Source: Solirubrobacteraceae bacterium (lineage in GTDB: Bacteria; Actinomycetota; Thermoleophilia; Solirubrobacterales; Solirubrobacteraceae). From it: a stretch of 51,718 nt of DNA. Positions 51,493-51,718 of the stretch are shown piece after piece (the first letter of the stretch is position 1; each line of letters begins with the position of its first letter). The position numbers were made by a program, and so were the translations under genes. The stretch lies in NCBI GenBank assembly GCA_031177685.1, contig JAPSGI010000019.1:1-51718 (forward strand). The letters run 5' to 3'. Below the pieces are notes generated by a model, which was given only the letters and a program-made list of their open reading frames with translations, made no database searches and had not been told where the DNA came from.

Positions 51493-51718
51493 GTCCTCGA
51501 CGTCAGGCTGATCCGCCGCGAGCCGGACGCGGTCCGCGCCGCCCTGGCGCGGCGCGGCGACACTGGGGCGCTGGACCGGGTGCTGGAGCTCGACGCGCGC
51601 CGGCGCGAGCTGCTGCCGGCGCTGGAGTCGATCCGCGCGGAGCAGAACGCCGCCTCCAAGGAGATCGGGGCGGCCAAGCAGCGCGGGGAGGACGCGCCGC
51701 CACGTCCTCCATCGCCGC
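51493..51718 (+). CDS. serS: Seryl-tRNA synthetase, N-terminal part (truncated by window edge, no standard start codon)
   Basis: The frame reads LDVRLIRREPDAVRAALARRGD, then LDRVLELDARRRELLPALESIRAEQNAASKEIGAAK. This is the start of the coiled-coil tRNA-binding arm of seryl-tRNA synthetase, which charges tRNA(Ser). Bacterial SerS usually starts M-L-D-(V/L)-(R/K)-L-(I/L), so the first residue should be at 51493, where the codon is GTC. In this frame there is no ATG, GTG or TTG between the previous stop and the homologous region; the first common non-canonical candidate is CTG 51508, but the GGAGG fits 51493 or 51496 better. The last about ten residues (APPRPPSP) depart from the family and may reflect the end of good sequence. 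Confidence 0.7.

Overview
The window is very GC-rich DNA (well over 70% GC by eye) with almost no spacer DNA, many GTG and TTG starts and many 1-11 nt gene overlaps. The gene set points to Actinomycetota, most plausibly a Thermoleophilia/Solirubrobacterales-type organism. It includes an Mce operon, a Ddn-type deazaflavin oxidoreductase, a DUF1800/DUF1501 pair, several AbiEi/DUF559, NHL and cupredoxin secreted-protein genes, and a complete 14-gene nuoA-N operon. The taxonomic placement is inferred from content, not demonstrated. I see no rRNA, tRNA, CRISPR array, insertion sequence or prophage, and no gene-free stretch longer than about 190 bp.

Layout. 1-4941 (+): the 3' part of an Mce operon, four consecutive MlaD/MCE proteins with overlapping stops and starts. 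4938-5873 (-): a PfkB sugar kinase. 5903-6856 (+): a quinone-oxidoreductase-like dehydrogenase. 6918-8374 (+): a two-gene secreted set (small unknown protein and NHL propeller). 8409-9830 (+): a DEAD-box RNA helicase. 9883-10803 (+): an AbiEi/DUF559 protein. 10814-14405 (+): cyclophilin, then a coupled cupredoxin-DUF1800-DUF1501 set. 14482-16875 (+): an aldehyde dehydrogenase and an EamA transporter with no ordinary start codon. 16856-19660 (-): an APH-like kinase, HAD and Ddn trio, preceded by a plastocyanin-like protein. 19719-24949: DNA glycosylase, Bcp peroxiredoxin, secreted-repeat protein, FMN alpha-hydroxy-acid oxidase, lipid-flippase-like membrane protein and an alpha/beta-hydrolase lacking normal catalytic residues. 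24967-27436 (-): CBS protein, saccharopine-dehydrogenase-like reductase and methyltransferase, all overlapping. 27482-32054 (+): two membrane/small proteins, acetyl-CoA synthetase, M19 dipeptidase and a small hydrophilic protein. 32062-34735 (-): a secreted unknown and a double-domain ThyX. 34769-35194 (+): OsmC. 35191-49798 (-): nuoA-N. 49861-51718: a small membrane protein, flavin reductase, c-type cytochrome lipoprotein and the 5' part of serS.

How the genes work together. nuoA-N encodes the whole proton-pumping NADH:quinone oxidoreductase as one tightly coupled unit. AcsA and the aldehyde dehydrogenase feed carbon into acetyl-CoA and acid metabolism. The Mce genes encode parts of a lipid importer. 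Bcp, OsmC and the glycosylase handle oxidative damage. Two blue-copper proteins and a lipoprotein cytochrome c suggest extracytoplasmic electron carriers.

The items most worth a second look are these: a tandem ThyX whose two halves carry complementary, individually broken signature motifs; a 184-bp divergent intergenic region with a long, highly structured RNA-like fold; an eamA and a serS that lack any ATG/GTG/TTG start at the expected place; the cupredoxin-DUF1800-DUF1501 operon; and the HAD/APH pair that resembles the separated front half of animal ACAD10.
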